From IMG/VR virus record IMGVR_UViG_3300045926_000300, positions 1 to 43,686 of that record: a stretch of DNA of 43,686 nt; one strand, given 5' to 3'. A program made the position numbers and the translations under genes. Positions 1-8,145 of the stretch are shown piece after piece. How positions within the stretch are numbered: position 1 is the first letter of the stretch; every line of letters starts with the position of its first letter. Source of the stretch: a virus. Below the pieces are notes generated by a model that searched no databases, was not told the origin of the DNA, and saw nothing but the letters and a program-made list of their open reading frames with translations.

Positions 1-734
1 ACCTTGATCCCCGGCTTGATCTCCGGGTTGAGCAGGACCGACACCTTGATCCCGTTGTCGGTTATGGTCGGCACGTTGATCATCCCGGACTGAGGCGTTA
101 TGTGGACGATCCCTCCCACGGTTCCGTCTCCGGGCATGACCTCTGTGTTGCCATTCTGAATCGACCAGTAAAAACCGAAGCCTCGAGAGAGGATGTCGAA
201 CTCGCGCTTGACGGAGCCAACGACCGCGTAGGGCCTCTTCATGGTCGGCAGTTTTTCGGGCAGCTTCCATTCTCCCTTTCCCACTCCTTCCTTCTCGAGC
301 TCTCCCTGCAAGTCGTTCATGACGGTCTCGACCTTAGTCCCAGACTTGTACGACTTGCTGACGGTAGAGTTCCTCACTCCCTTGTCGCCGTCCCCACAGG
401 TCAGGGTCGTAATGATCGTCGGGCCATCCCTCGTGTGCATGACGTCTCGAATGTTTCCCTTGAAGATGACCCCTGTGTTGTCGCTCCCGAGGGGAGGCCA
501 ATAACCGGCCTCGAGCTCCACCTCGTCAAGCTCCTTGCCCAGGGCATTCCTCGAGCTCTCCGAGAGGTTGAACAGCTTGATCTCAGCCTCGTTCTGGGTC
601 GACGAAATGCTCTTGCTGACATCGAACTCTATCTTCAGGTCATGAGGCTGCCACTGATCGTCGTGGTTGATCAGGATGGTGCCTCCGGACCCGGAGCACT
701 TGAGCTTGACCTTACGGAGATATTGTAATGGCAT
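1..734 (-). CDS. Baseplate hub protein, partial (C-terminus off the left edge)
   Basis: The reading frame starts at the ATG at 734 (MPLQYLRKVKLKCSGSGG) and runs off the window, leaving about 244 residues. It overlaps the end of the plug gene by 23 bases. The visible part has the beta-rich pattern of a hub: an early segment around QPHDLKIEFDVSKSISSTQN, then the ELDEVELEAGYW and VIFKGNIRDV strands typical of gpD/gp27-like tail hub proteins, and a later domain starting near KREFDILSRGFGFYW. In contractile tails the hub sits at the end of the tube and carries the spike. Its place directly after the tape measure, Dit-like and plug genes fits. The family name is inferred from fold pattern and gene order. 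Confidence 0.7.
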   Translation of the reverse strand, partial: MPLQYLRKVKLKCSGSGGTILINHDDQWQPHDLKIEFDVSKSISSTQNEAEIKLFNLSESSRNALGKELDEVELEAGYWPPLGSDNTGVIFKGNIRDVMHTRDGPTIITTLTCGDGDKGVRNSTVSKSYKSGTKVETVMNDLQGELEKEGVGKGEWKLPEKLPTMKRPYAVVGSVKREFDILSRGFGFYWSIQNGNTEVMPGDGTVGGIVHITPQSGMINVPTITDNGIKVSVLLNPEIKPGIK

Positions 735-1077
735 AAGTTGCCTCCTCCACCAGAGCGTCTACGTCTGACTGAAGGGCGTGGTACAGCTTTACGTCTCCTC
801 CCACGAGCTGAAGCCTCCCCGGCTCTATGTCCTCTCCACCGATCCTGTCGGTTCCCGCGAAGAGCACCCCGATGCCAAAGTCGAACGGCTCGAGGAGGTC
901 CACGCCGGCGACTATCCTCCTGCCGTGGAGGACCATGTTCTCGTCGATGCCGAGGTTCATGTTCCACCGGTTCATCGTCGGGTTGTACCTGATCCTGATG
1001 GTCACCCTCTTCCCTCCCAGAGTTGCGGAGAACTGCTGGTCAGGGGCGTCTATGATCCTGAACGACACGAGGCTCAT
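712..1077 (-). CDS. Baseplate plug protein (Pam3 gp18-like)
   Basis: I chose the ATG at 1077 because it overlaps the upstream stop as ATGA; a longer in-frame start at 1131 lies inside the neighbouring gene. The 121-residue product (MSLVSFRIIDAPDQQF) has the compact all-beta pattern of the plug family of the Pam3 baseplate: 'QQFSATLGGKRVTIRIRYN', then 'RWNMNLGIDEN', then 'LHGRRIVAGVDLLEPF'. In that phage the plug closes the central channel of the baseplate until infection. Family assignment is by recalled pattern. Order (Dit-like, plug, hub) supports it. Confidence 0.72.
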   Translation of the reverse strand: MSLVSFRIIDAPDQQFSATLGGKRVTIRIRYNPTMNRWNMNLGIDENMVLHGRRIVAGVDLLEPFDFGIGVLFAGTDRIGGEDIEPGRLQLVGGDVKLYHALQSDVDALVEEATYAITISP

Positions 1078-1637
1078 CTTGGACCTCCGAAGCTCGGGCC
1101 AGTTCCCGGGGCTGGCTCTGGGGTCAGCCACCTCTTGAGGATCGAGCGGTTGGGCTCCGGCTTGGTCGGCTGATCCCCTCGAGTCGTTGTCCCATCGGTC
1201 CTGTCCTTCGTCGGCTGGCTGTCGGACTTCCCGTTGCCGGCGGCCTTGCTTCCTCCTCCCTCCGCCTGGGTCTTTGCCGTCGAGACCATGATCACCTCCT
1301 GGAGCAGGGCCGATCCTTTAAGAACGCATGAGGTGATCGAGTCTCGCTCGGCGCGAAGGTCCTTTATGAGCATCGACTTGTAGATGTTCAGCCCGGCTAT
1401 GATGAGGAAAGGAATGCGAGTCTCCTGAAACTTGACCAGGGCGATGTAGGTCAGGGCGGCGAAGCGATCTGCGAACTCCAGCTCCAGCCTCTTCGGCTCG
1501 ACGTACGAGTGGTCGGTGATCTTGGCCCCAGTCTCGATCGGCAGCTCCGTGATCCCGAGGGAGGAGGAGTGCCCCTCCTTGAGGATGACCGAGAGTGGAA
1601 CCGGTCCGATTCGAGAGTTGTAAAATATGATGCTCAC
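1074..1637 (-). CDS. Dit-like tail/baseplate protein
   Basis: This protein of 187 residues overlaps the tape measure stop (ATGA at 1637). Residues 1 to about 115 form the conserved part: 'GHSSSLGITELPIETGAKI' followed by 'TDHSYVEPKRLELEF', the pattern of the N-terminal domain of distal-tail (Dit)-like proteins ('pVe.Ga.itDHv...P..l.leg'). The last 70 residues are low-complexity (rich in K, T, G, P) and probably a flexible linker or tail. A Dit-like protein forms the first ring linking tube to baseplate. The disordered C-terminus is unusual and may thread into the hub or plug. Confidence 0.72.
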   Translation of the reverse strand: MSIIFYNSRIGPVPLSVILKEGHSSSLGITELPIETGAKITDHSYVEPKRLELEFADRFAALTYIALVKFQETRIPFLIIAGLNIYKSMLIKDLRAERDSITSCVLKGSALLQEVIMVSTAKTQAEGGGSKAAGNGKSDSQPTKDRTDGTTTRGDQPTKPEPNRSILKRWLTPEPAPGTGPSFGGPR

Positions 1638-4042
1638 GCCGCCGCACTCCCCTGCATTCTGGCCGGCTTGGAGGCAAGGCCTGCTCCCCTGGTCACGGCA
1701 TTGCCGACGGCCCTTGCGGTGGCGTCTGGCGCCTGGTCTGGGTTGGTCACGTTAACGTTGACCGGGGCGGTGATGGAGACGTTGGAGTTGGTGTTGGATC
1801 GATCGCTGTTGATGGTCGCCCCTGCCGCAGCTCCTCCCGTCTTTCCAGAGTTCCCGGCGTAGTTGTCCATGAGGCTCATCGGAGGTCCGAACTGCTCCCC
1901 CGTGGCCCTGGCCGTGGCGGTGCCAGAGTAGCCGCCAGAGAGAAGCTTCCGGGCCTTGGCTCTGTGGCCTCCCATCTGCTTCTCCCACTTGTCCCTGACC
2001 GTTCCCCAGGTCCCTCCCGCGGCAGCGTCCCTTGCCCCAGTGGCCGTGGCCGACCCAGCATTGACGGCGGCGTAGGCATTGAGGCCCGTGTGCTTACCCG
2101 GGATGAAGCCGTGATCGAGGAGGTACTGCTCGGCCGCGACGACCTGGTCGGTGATGCTGGTGTTAGGCCCGACGCCGTACTTCCTGGCCTGCGGCTCTCC
2201 CCACTGGATGAGCCCTCGGTGCTGGCCCCACTTGGTCCTCGGGCCCTTCTGCCACGGATCGAACGTCCCTCCGGTCTCGAAGCTCATGAAGGTGGCCAGG
2301 TCCTCTGGGCTCATCTGGAGCCTGGCCGCAGAGGCCTTGATCGCCTGGGACAGCTCGGTGGCTCGAGCGCTGCCAAGCTTGATCCTGCCGGCGCTTCCTC
2401 CTCCCCCAGTGCCGCCAGTCCCTCCACCGGTCCCATAGTTGTCGTTTCCTGCCCCGCCAGAGCCTCCCCTGGCGCCGCCACCGGATCCCCCGGTAGAGTA
2501 TGAGGCATTGGTCACCATGCCGCCATAGCCTCCTCCCCCTCCCGTGGAGTAGGAGGCAGGGGAGGCTCCCCCTGCCCAGCCCGGGAGAATGGACTTGAAC
2601 CAGTTGATGAAGTCGTCCTTCATCGCCTTGATCCCCTCGAGGATAGCCGCGCCCATCTTCCTCCCGAAGTCGACTAGGGCCTTGTAGACCGCCTCGCTCA
2701 TGTTGGCGATGCCGGTGAGGAACTCGTTCCACTTGTCGATGATAGCCTGGATGGCCATCTCGCCCCTGGCCCTCAGGCCGGTCCAGAACCTGGAGATTGT
2801 GTCGAATGCCGACCTAAACGCCGCGACCATGTCGTTGATCTTGGCCTGCATCGTGTCGACGAACTCGTTCCGGAGCCTAATGATGTTATTCCACCACTCC
2901 TCGAACGTCCTCCAGGCATTCTTCATCAGGTCGATGAAGCCCTTGATCGCCTTCTCGATCCACGGGAACTGATCCAGGAAGGACCCTATGACCGAGTCGC
3001 CTCCCTCCATGTACGTGAAGAAGTCGTCGAGCGCCAGCCCGGCGGCGATGAACAGGGCGGCGATCGGGTTGGCCGCTATGACCAGGGCTCCAAGAGCGAT
3101 AGCCAGGCCCTTGAGGATCGGCCCGAAAGTCTCCCAGTGCTTGTTGATGAAGGCGACGTGGGTGGCTATCCTCTCGGCCACTACCCCAATGACATCGGCG
3201 GCCTTCATGAAGATGCTGCCGATGAACTCCGCCGCCTTCTGAAGGGTCCCGTCCTTGTCCCACTTGTCGATCGTCTCGAGGAGGGAGCTGAGGCGCTTCT
3301 TGGCCTGCTCGAAGAAGCCAGTCTCGGATATCCGCCGGAGGAAGCCAGTCCAGGCATCGCCGAGGTTCGACATCATGCCCTTGAAGGTCTTCGACTGCTT
3401 CTCCATGGCGCCGCCGAAGCGCCTCTCGAAAGTCTCCCCCAGGAACTTGGTGATTTCAGTTCCGCTCTTCTTGACGGTCTTGCTCAGCTCCTTGCCGTTC
3501 TCGATCCAGGAGAAGGTCACCTCATCGCCGGCAGTCTTGGACTTGATGCCATACTCCTTGAGCCGCTCGAACTCCCCAGTGGCCGCGTCAGCGAATGCCT
3601 CGACGGCGGAGTTGAGGTCCTTGCCCATGGCCGAGGCGGTGTCGCCAAGGGTCTTGAGCGTCCCGTCCATCGGGTCGATGCCGTAGGCCTTGAGCTTGAC
3701 GAAGGCCTGGGTGATCCCCTCCACCTCGTACGGCGTCGTCCGAGCGAACTGGCTGATCCAGTCCATGCTCTTCTTGGCCTTGGCGGAGGAGCCCTCGATC
3801 GTCTCGAGGGTGACTTGGAATTGCTCGAACTTACCGGCTGTATCCAGGATGGCCTTGCCCAGGAAAGCGAAGCCGGCGCTGGCGGCCGCCCCGGTAACCA
3901 TGGCCATCCTGCCGATGGCTCGCCCGACATTGTACGCCGTCTTCTCGAGGCCCTTTAGGTTCTGCTCGTACTTACGAATCTCGGCCTGAGAGTTCGGGTC
4001 GACCTTGTATCCGAGTATGGCGACTAGTTCGTCTATGATCAC
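1634..4042 (-). CDS. Tail tape measure protein with C-terminal lysozyme-like domain
   Basis: An 802-residue protein starting with GTG at 4042 (GTGA overlap with the chaperone frameshift product). Residues 1-250 are the tape measure N-terminal region (QAEIRKYEQNLKGLEKTA; TTPYEVEGITQAFVKLKAYG). A hydrophobic stretch near residues 300-345 (ALGALVIAANPIAALFIAAG) would insert in the host membrane. A Gly/Ser-rich linker follows near 500-560. Around residue 588 lies 'FMSFETGGTFDPW' followed by 'HRGLIQWGEPQARKYG', the E-[ST]-GG and GLIQ pattern of transglycosylase/lysozyme-like folds. The protein sets tail length, fills the tube, and probably locally opens peptidoglycan during DNA entry. The C-terminus again becomes low-complexity. 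Confidence 0.92.
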   Translation of the reverse strand: MIIDELVAILGYKVDPNSQAEIRKYEQNLKGLEKTAYNVGRAIGRMAMVTGAAASAGFAFLGKAILDTAGKFEQFQVTLETIEGSSAKAKKSMDWISQFARTTPYEVEGITQAFVKLKAYGIDPMDGTLKTLGDTASAMGKDLNSAVEAFADAATGEFERLKEYGIKSKTAGDEVTFSWIENGKELSKTVKKSGTEITKFLGETFERRFGGAMEKQSKTFKGMMSNLGDAWTGFLRRISETGFFEQAKKRLSSLLETIDKWDKDGTLQKAAEFIGSIFMKAADVIGVVAERIATHVAFINKHWETFGPILKGLAIALGALVIAANPIAALFIAAGLALDDFFTYMEGGDSVIGSFLDQFPWIEKAIKGFIDLMKNAWRTFEEWWNNIIRLRNEFVDTMQAKINDMVAAFRSAFDTISRFWTGLRARGEMAIQAIIDKWNEFLTGIANMSEAVYKALVDFGRKMGAAILEGIKAMKDDFINWFKSILPGWAGGASPASYSTGGGGGYGGMVTNASYSTGGSGGGARGGSGGAGNDNYGTGGGTGGTGGGGSAGRIKLGSARATELSQAIKASAARLQMSPEDLATFMSFETGGTFDPWQKGPRTKWGQHRGLIQWGEPQARKYGVGPNTSITDQVVAAEQYLLDHGFIPGKHTGLNAYAAVNAGSATATGARDAAAGGTWGTVRDKWEKQMGGHRAKARKLLSGGYSGTATARATGEQFGPPMSLMDNYAGNSGKTGGAAAGATINSDRSNTNSNVSITAPVNVNVTNPDQAPDATARAVGNAVTRGAGLASKPARMQGSAAA

Positions 4043-4697
4043 TTCGTCGACTCCTCGTTGGCCTTCTCATTCCTGGCCGCTATCAGATCGAGGGCCTCGT
4101 GGGCATCAAAGACGTCCTTCAGCGTCACCCACTCATAAAGGTCCCTCTGCGTGTAGATGGGAGGATCCGCCACGACCGGCCTCCACAAAAAGAGGTCCAG
4201 GTTCGGGGCGATCATTCTCATCTCTCTGATCGTCAGGCCCGACCGCTTGTCCTTTGGCTCCCAGCGGCCAGGAGCCCGGAGAAAAAATCGCCGAACTGCT
4301 CCTGGGCTACCCAAACCACGACTGGGATGATGTCTCCGCCATAGCCGGTAAAGTCACCATCGAAGTCAACCCTGTCATAATCCCCGGAAGGCCTCTTGAC
4401 CTCGGCCAGCTCGGCGAGCTCCTTGATCATCCCGGCGAGTTCCTCGGGATCGGTCTTGGAGAAGATGTCAGCGAATGCCTGAACCGCATGGGCATTGGCC
4501 AGCTCCCTCTCCTGATCGCTCCTGTTGGGTCCAACTCCCCTGAGGATTTCGGGAAGCCTCTCGATCGCCGGTCCGGCCAACCTGAAGAGCCTGGCCTGGA
4601 CCATCATCGCTCTGGTCGCCAGCATAGGCTCAACTCTGAAGGTCCTTCCATTGATCTTCTTTTCCGATACTCTGTACGCACTCTTTTCGTCAGCCAT
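4039..4697 (-). CDS. Tail assembly chaperone, frameshifted long form (GT-like)
   Basis: A -1 frameshift at the T TTT TTC heptamer (4287-4281) joins the first 139 codons of the chaperone to the -1 frame, which continues as LRAPGRWEPKDKRSGLTIRE and ends at 4039. The fusion would be about 219 residues. The extension reads 'PNLDLFLWRPVVADPPIYTQ' and 'LKDVFDAHEALDLIA', and has no good independent ribosome site. It overlaps the tape measure start by GTGA. In lambda-like and many other phages the extended form binds the tape measure directly. The arrangement is seen in sequence; the frameshift efficiency is unknown. Confidence 0.8.
4233..4697 (-). CDS. Tail assembly chaperone, short form (G-like)
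   Basis: A protein of 154 residues starting at the ATG at 4697 (MADEKSAYRVSEKKINGR), preceded by a GGAAGGAAGGAG ribosome site. It begins 'YRVSEKKINGRTFRVEPMLATRAMMVQARLFR', typical of phage tail assembly chaperones that sit just upstream of the tape measure. Such chaperones coat the tape measure while the tube is assembled. The ORF carries a slippery site at 4287-4281, so a fraction of ribosomes should make a longer fusion (next entry). The last 15 or so residues after the slippery site are specific to the short form. Confidence 0.85.
   Translation of the reverse strand: MADEKSAYRVSEKKINGRTFRVEPMLATRAMMVQARLFRLAGPAIERLPEILRGVGPNRSDQERELANAHAVQAFADIFSKTDPEELAGMIKELAELAEVKRPSGDYDRVDFDGDFTGYGGDIIPVVVWVAQEQFGDFFSGLLAAGSQRTSGRA
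4241..4287 (-). promoter_or_regulatory. -1 programmed frameshift signal: slippery heptamer plus H-type pseudoknot
   Basis: On the minus strand, codons GAT TTT TTC contain the heptamer T TTT TTC (4287-4281). Four bases later comes stem 1, GGCTCC (4276-4271) pairing with GGAGCC (4261-4256). The stem-1 loop holds GGCCGCT (4269-4263), which pairs with AGCGGTC (4247-4241), one G-U pair included, making a classic H-type pseudoknot with an 8-base connecting loop. The fold was done by hand. The spacer is slightly short compared with the usual 5-9 bases. Confidence 0.78.
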
Positions 4698-4719
4698 GGC
4701 TGCTCCTTCCTTCCGTCAG

Positions 4720-4754
4720 GGCTCGAGGGGAGATGGGCCGTCCCTCCTCGAGCC
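4720..4754 (-). other. Hairpin between tube and chaperone genes
   Basis: GGCTCGAGG and CCTCGAGCC form a 9-bp inverted repeat in the gap between the tube gene and the chaperone gene. No U-tract follows on the minus strand, so this is not a standard terminator. It may reduce read-through or protect the upstream tube mRNA, since tube protein is needed in far larger amounts than chaperone. It shares the CTCGAG core found in other hairpins of this genome. Confidence 0.45.
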
Positions 4755-4765
4755 GTTGGCGACGA

Positions 4766-5212
4766 TCATGGGAACGGGATTTCGGGTATCCACTGTCCGG
4801 TAACGAGGACCCACTCCCTGGCCGCCGCGTTGACGCCCTTCTGATCGCTCGGGGCGGTCTGGATAAACGCCTGATCGGCGGAGCCTCCCTCGTTCGAACA
4901 GACGTCGATGATCTGGACGGGGAAGCCGAGCTGCACGCAGCCGACATTCCTCTGCCGAGAGAGCTTCTGGGAAAGCAGCCGGTGAGCTGGAGAGGTGTGC
5001 TGGAGACGAACGGTGATCGTTGCTCCCTCGTTGGCATGAGCAGAGAAGATGGAGGAGCCATCGGCCCCGACCATCATGGTTCCCACGTCGATGAGGGGAG
5101 CGATCTGCACGGCATCGTCTCCATCCCACAGACCGTTGACCAACTGGCCATCGATCGTGATCGAGACGTTTTTCATGCTGTAGGCAGACGACTTTGCTCC
5201 GGAACTGGGCAT
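4766..5212 (-). CDS. Tail tube protein (DUF3277-like)
   Basis: A protein of 148 residues with a GGAGG ribosome site 8 bases before the ATG at 5212. It has the sequence course of the DUF3277 tube family: 'YSMKNVSITIDGQLVNGLWDGDD' region, 'TMMVGADGSSIFSAHANEGA', 'TITVRLQHTSPAHRLLSQ', then 'TAPSDQKGVNAAAREWVLVT' near the end. The protein stacks as hexamer rings inside the sheath. Length and its place next to the DUF3383 sheath match Pam3-type and related myophages. Confidence 0.88.
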   Translation of the reverse strand: MPSSGAKSSAYSMKNVSITIDGQLVNGLWDGDDAVQIAPLIDVGTMMVGADGSSIFSAHANEGATITVRLQHTSPAHRLLSQKLSRQRNVGCVQLGFPVQIIDVCSNEGGSADQAFIQTAPSDQKGVNAAAREWVLVTGQWIPEIPFP

Positions 5213-5248
5213 GTGATGAACCTCCTTCTATCAGTTAGCCGTCCTTCC

Positions 5249-6397
5249 TCAGAACGTCATGCGGTAGTTGATGGTCGTGTAGTGGATCGCCCCGGCGTAC
5301 CGGAACTCGACCTGGATTTCTGGCGCGATGCGGGCCTTCCTCTGGGAGGCCGGCACGGAGAGCACCGGAGGGATCCGGTAGGTGATGGCGGGGAGATAAT
5401 CGCCTGTCTCCGGATCGAGGTCATCGGCGATGAGCCCGGCCCTGATCGCCATCTGCATGACGGTCCTGGGCCCGCTCGCCAGCTGCTGCATGCCGACGTC
5501 GGTGTAGGGGATCCGGTTGTTGTTGAGCAGGATGCCCAAAGTCTCCTCCTCGGTCCTGGCAATGATCCAGTCCGTGGCATGGATTTCGTCGATGAACACG
5601 TTCGGGATCAGGGTCGATCCCTCGGCAACGAAGAATTGGCCTCCGATGTCGATGAAGGTATTGGCCATGGCCCCAGTCTCGAGGGCCTGACCCAGGGCGG
5701 GCGTGAAGCCGGTGACCGCCTGGACCACGGCGGAGCCCTTATTGACCACGGGGACCCCTCTGAGCTTCTTGAACTTCGCCGTGTAGGCAGAGTTTGCCTG
5801 ATCGAAGTTAAAGGTCCCACACAGGGCGGCGAGGCTCAGGCCTGGGTACTGCTCGTCGTCATCGTGGTAAAAGATGGCAGTCCGATCGAACTGGCCCTTG
5901 TTCCTCCCCGCGATGGAGAGGATGTCGTCCGGATCCTCCATCTGGATGTCATTGCTGTCGAGGATGGCCAGCTTGTTCTTGGCCTGGACCCACTCGACCA
6001 GGCCATCGAGCCACGGCTTGTCCCTGAACGCCGCGGGGATGGTCACCCAGTACCACTCGCCGTCGGCCTCGTAGATGGCGTCCATCTCGTCCTTGATGTT
6101 GGCCTCCGTGGCGGTGAGGGGATCGGCAATGGCGACGTATCCGACCTTGATCTGCATGGGCCTCGGGTTCTGCCCGAAGGCCTCCTCCAGGGCCAGGTAG
6201 ACGTCGTCGGTTCCATCCCAGTCGACGGACACCTCCTCCATCGATCCATAGACCTTGGTTCTGTTGTCGACATCGAGCTCCCCGGGAACCGTGTCGCCTG
6301 TGATGAGCAGCGGCACGCCAAACCCGCGACGGCTCGGATAAGCATCGGCTCGGGTGAGCGTGACATTGACCACTCGCGAATAGGGCAGACGTGCCAT
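5249..6397 (-). CDS. Contractile tail sheath protein (DUF3383-like)
   Basis: A 382-residue protein starting MARLPYSRVVNVTLTRADAY at 6397. The opening 'RVVNVTLTRADAYPSRRGFG' followed by 'VPLLITG' is the hallmark start of DUF3383 sheath proteins. Other matching stretches are 'EAFGQNPRPMQIKVGYVA' and 'NNRIPYTDVGMQQLASG'. The C-terminal 'GAIHYTTINYRMTF' would form the last strand used for subunit linking. This gene shows the phage has a contractile tail. It is separated from the tube gene by only 36 bases. Confidence 0.92.
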   Translation of the reverse strand: MARLPYSRVVNVTLTRADAYPSRRGFGVPLLITGDTVPGELDVDNRTKVYGSMEEVSVDWDGTDDVYLALEEAFGQNPRPMQIKVGYVAIADPLTATEANIKDEMDAIYEADGEWYWVTIPAAFRDKPWLDGLVEWVQAKNKLAILDSNDIQMEDPDDILSIAGRNKGQFDRTAIFYHDDDEQYPGLSLAALCGTFNFDQANSAYTAKFKKLRGVPVVNKGSAVVQAVTGFTPALGQALETGAMANTFIDIGGQFFVAEGSTLIPNVFIDEIHATDWIIARTEEETLGILLNNNRIPYTDVGMQQLASGPRTVMQMAIRAGLIADDLDPETGDYLPAITYRIPPVLSVPASQRKARIAPEIQVEFRYAGAIHYTTINYRMTF

Positions 6398-6417
6398 GAT
6401 TTATTTCCTCTCTTTCG

Positions 6418-6909
6418 TCAAATTCGAACGAAGGTGATCCCCTCACTCGTCTCGATAGTATCGATGAGGTGACCGTCCGCGGTCAGGCCCCGAAGGTCTA
6501 CGTCCATCTGGGCTCTCGGCTCCCAGTCGTGGTCATGCCACTCAGAGAGGTTTCGTATGGCAGAGCACTGATGGATGACGAGGGCCGGAAAGTTGGGCTC
6601 CTCGACCTGGGTCATCTTGCTCGCGGCATAGATTGGTCGAAGCACATTCATCGGCGTCTCTCCGTAGCAGTTGACGGAGAAGTTCCATTCCATCTCGATG
6701 ATCGGGGTGGCCATGATTTGTCCGGAGTCGACATCCTCCTCCCCGAGAAGGTCCTGGTGCCAGTCCCGAACCTGCCTCGAGCCGGTGAGATTGGTGACCA
6801 TGTACGGACGATCCGGCTGGGGGCCTCCCTGCCAGACCCGAATAGACGTCAACCCCGTGATCCTGGCGATCCAGGTGTTGAAGTTCGTCCATACATCGTC
6901 GTCCGTCAT
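6418..6909 (-). CDS. Tail terminator protein (LIC_12616 / neck gp12-like)
   Basis: A protein of 163 residues. The start 'VWTNFNTWIARITGLTSIRVWQGGPQPDRPYM' and the central 'MEWNFSVNCYGETPMNVLRPIY' resemble the phage tail terminator/neck family of LIC_12616 type ('p.Py...n......y.....v.vycyG..a...l......'). Terminators cap the tube and sheath at the head-proximal end. Position between the connector genes and the sheath agrees. It overlaps the upstream gene by 4 bases (ATGA). Confidence 0.75.
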   Translation of the reverse strand: MTDDDVWTNFNTWIARITGLTSIRVWQGGPQPDRPYMVTNLTGSRQVRDWHQDLLGEEDVDSGQIMATPIIEMEWNFSVNCYGETPMNVLRPIYAASKMTQVEEPNFPALVIHQCSAIRNLSEWHDHDWEPRAQMDVDLRGLTADGHLIDTIETSEGITFVRI

Positions 6910-7262
6910 GGTCCTTCCTTGACCTGTCCCAGGGCGGCTCTCATGAAGCCGCCATCCCTGATCCTGTCCCAGACGTGTATCACTCGAAAGACGTCAGTAT
7001 CATAGACCACGTAGTCGTCTATCCGAAGAGTGAAGTGAGCCGCCCAGAGCAAGTACCGAGCCTCGTCCCTGACCCCCTCGGGGAGGTCCTGAAGGCTCCT
7101 GGAGTTGGTCGGCTGAACCGCCGCCCGAAACGGGGTGTCCTGAATTACTCCCAGCACCCACTTGCCTCCCGGCTCGTAGTATCCTCCGGTCCGGGTCCTC
7201 AGGGCGACCTGAGTGTCCTCGAGGGAGATTGCCGCAGAGACGTCCTTGGCGGGGTCGGTCAT
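6906..7262 (-). CDS. Head-tail connector / stopper-like protein
   Basis: A protein of 118 residues overlapping both neighbours by 4 bases. It shows 'GGKWVLGVIQDTPFRAAVQP', then 'LPEGVRDEARYLLWAAHFTL', then 'DDYVVYDTDVFRVIHVWDRI', and ends 'GGFMRAALGQVKEG'. The closing pattern (Y.V..V.dw...Ggf..a.l) is typical of small neck proteins that follow HK97 gp10-like genes. The exact family name is not certain, but the role in joining head and tail is well supported by order. Confidence 0.65.
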   Translation of the reverse strand: MTDPAKDVSAAISLEDTQVALRTRTGGYYEPGGKWVLGVIQDTPFRAAVQPTNSRSLQDLPEGVRDEARYLLWAAHFTLRIDDYVVYDTDVFRVIHVWDRIRDGGFMRAALGQVKEGP

Positions 7263-7693
7263 GGTCTGCCTCCCCTGATCTGATAGGTCACGCTCTGTCT
7301 CATCTCCCCGGTATCGATCAACGGCTTGGAGGAACCCTTGGCCCTGATCGTCGCCGGAGCATTCGGAGGATGCCTCAGGACGGTGATCTCGTGCTGGATG
7401 TCTCCCACGGCCATGGTGCCCAGCTGGCGAAGAGCCCTTTCCGTGGTCTCCTTTTGCTCAACGATCTGCTTGGCCCTGGCGGCCATCAGGGCGGCATACT
7501 TTCTCCGGCCGTTCCTCATCGCCCTCCGAAAGAACGGGCGCTCGGGGATCCGTCTCGTGCCGAACTCGTTCCAGATCGCCTTGCTAATCACGAAGTCGGT
7601 GGTCCTCCCTCGAGGGAAGCCAACGACGACCTGAAGGGGAGCCGCCGGGACCTTTGGCTTCATCCTGGTCTTGCGGATCACCCTGATCGTCAT
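7259..7693 (-). CDS. Neck protein, HK97 gp10 / virion morphogenesis-like
   Basis: A basic protein of 144 residues. It carries 'IPERPFFRRAMRNGRRKY' in the middle and 'KPLIDTGEMRQSVTYQIRG' at the end. The 'PFFR.A' and 'LIDTG.mr.SvtY' pair is the signature of HK97 gp10-like and related neck proteins. A 12-bp CTCGAG-centred palindrome (7606-7617) lies within its 5' part and encodes part of 'GFPRGRT'. It sits between the adaptor and the stopper genes. Confidence 0.78.
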   Translation of the reverse strand: MTIRVIRKTRMKPKVPAAPLQVVVGFPRGRTTDFVISKAIWNEFGTRRIPERPFFRRAMRNGRRKYAALMAARAKQIVEQKETTERALRQLGTMAVGDIQHEITVLRHPPNAPATIRAKGSSKPLIDTGEMRQSVTYQIRGGRP

Positions 7694-8139
7694 CGATAGA
7701 CCACCGCCACGGCAGGGAAGTTGAGCTTCATGATGTAGAGGTAGTGTCGGCCGTAGACGGTCAGATAGAACTCTCCCAGGGGTCCGGCTCCTCCGGAGAC
7801 GCCTCCCCCGGAGGAGCCCTTGATGTAGTCACTCTTGGTCTCGTACTCTACCCTGACGTCGCCGACGGTCCGGCTCTTGACGGCCCCAGACTCGGGGGTG
7901 ATCCCTCCGGATCCTCCCCCGGTCTCTGGATCGAACCCTGGGACTGCCCCGGGGCTCATGACCAGTCGATGAGCAGTGAGGTTGAGCGAGGCAGGGGTCT
8001 TGTCGTGATCGGCCCAGTTGCCCTCGGCGACCCTCGTGTTCGAGTCGTCGAGAAGATACTGGGCAAGGACCTGGTCGTACGCCGAGAGTTCTGGAAATCT
8101 CAGGTTGAACTCTGCCAGAGTCGGGGGCGTCCAGGCCAT
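7690..8139 (-). CDS. Head-tail adaptor (DUF4054-like)
   Basis: A protein of 149 residues starting MAWTPPTLAEFNLRFPELSA. The 'F..rFPEL' opening, 'YLLDDSNTRVAEGNW' and 'LNLTAHRLVMS' match the DUF4054 head-tail adaptor family, which binds below the portal. A Gly/Ser-rich insertion follows, then 'VEYETKSDYIKGSSGG' and 'EFYLTVYGRHYLYIMK' near the C-terminus. It is the first connector gene after the capsid group. Confidence 0.83.
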   Translation of the reverse strand: MAWTPPTLAEFNLRFPELSAYDQVLAQYLLDDSNTRVAEGNWADHDKTPASLNLTAHRLVMSPGAVPGFDPETGGGSGGITPESGAVKSRTVGDVRVEYETKSDYIKGSSGGGVSGGAGPLGEFYLTVYGRHYLYIMKLNFPAVAVVYR

Positions 8140-8145
8140 CGTCGA

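Noticed and set aside
4733-6472. Long open frame of 579 codons on the plus strand
   Set aside because: It lies antisense to the tube and sheath genes, which have clear family patterns; such shadows are common in GC-rich DNA.
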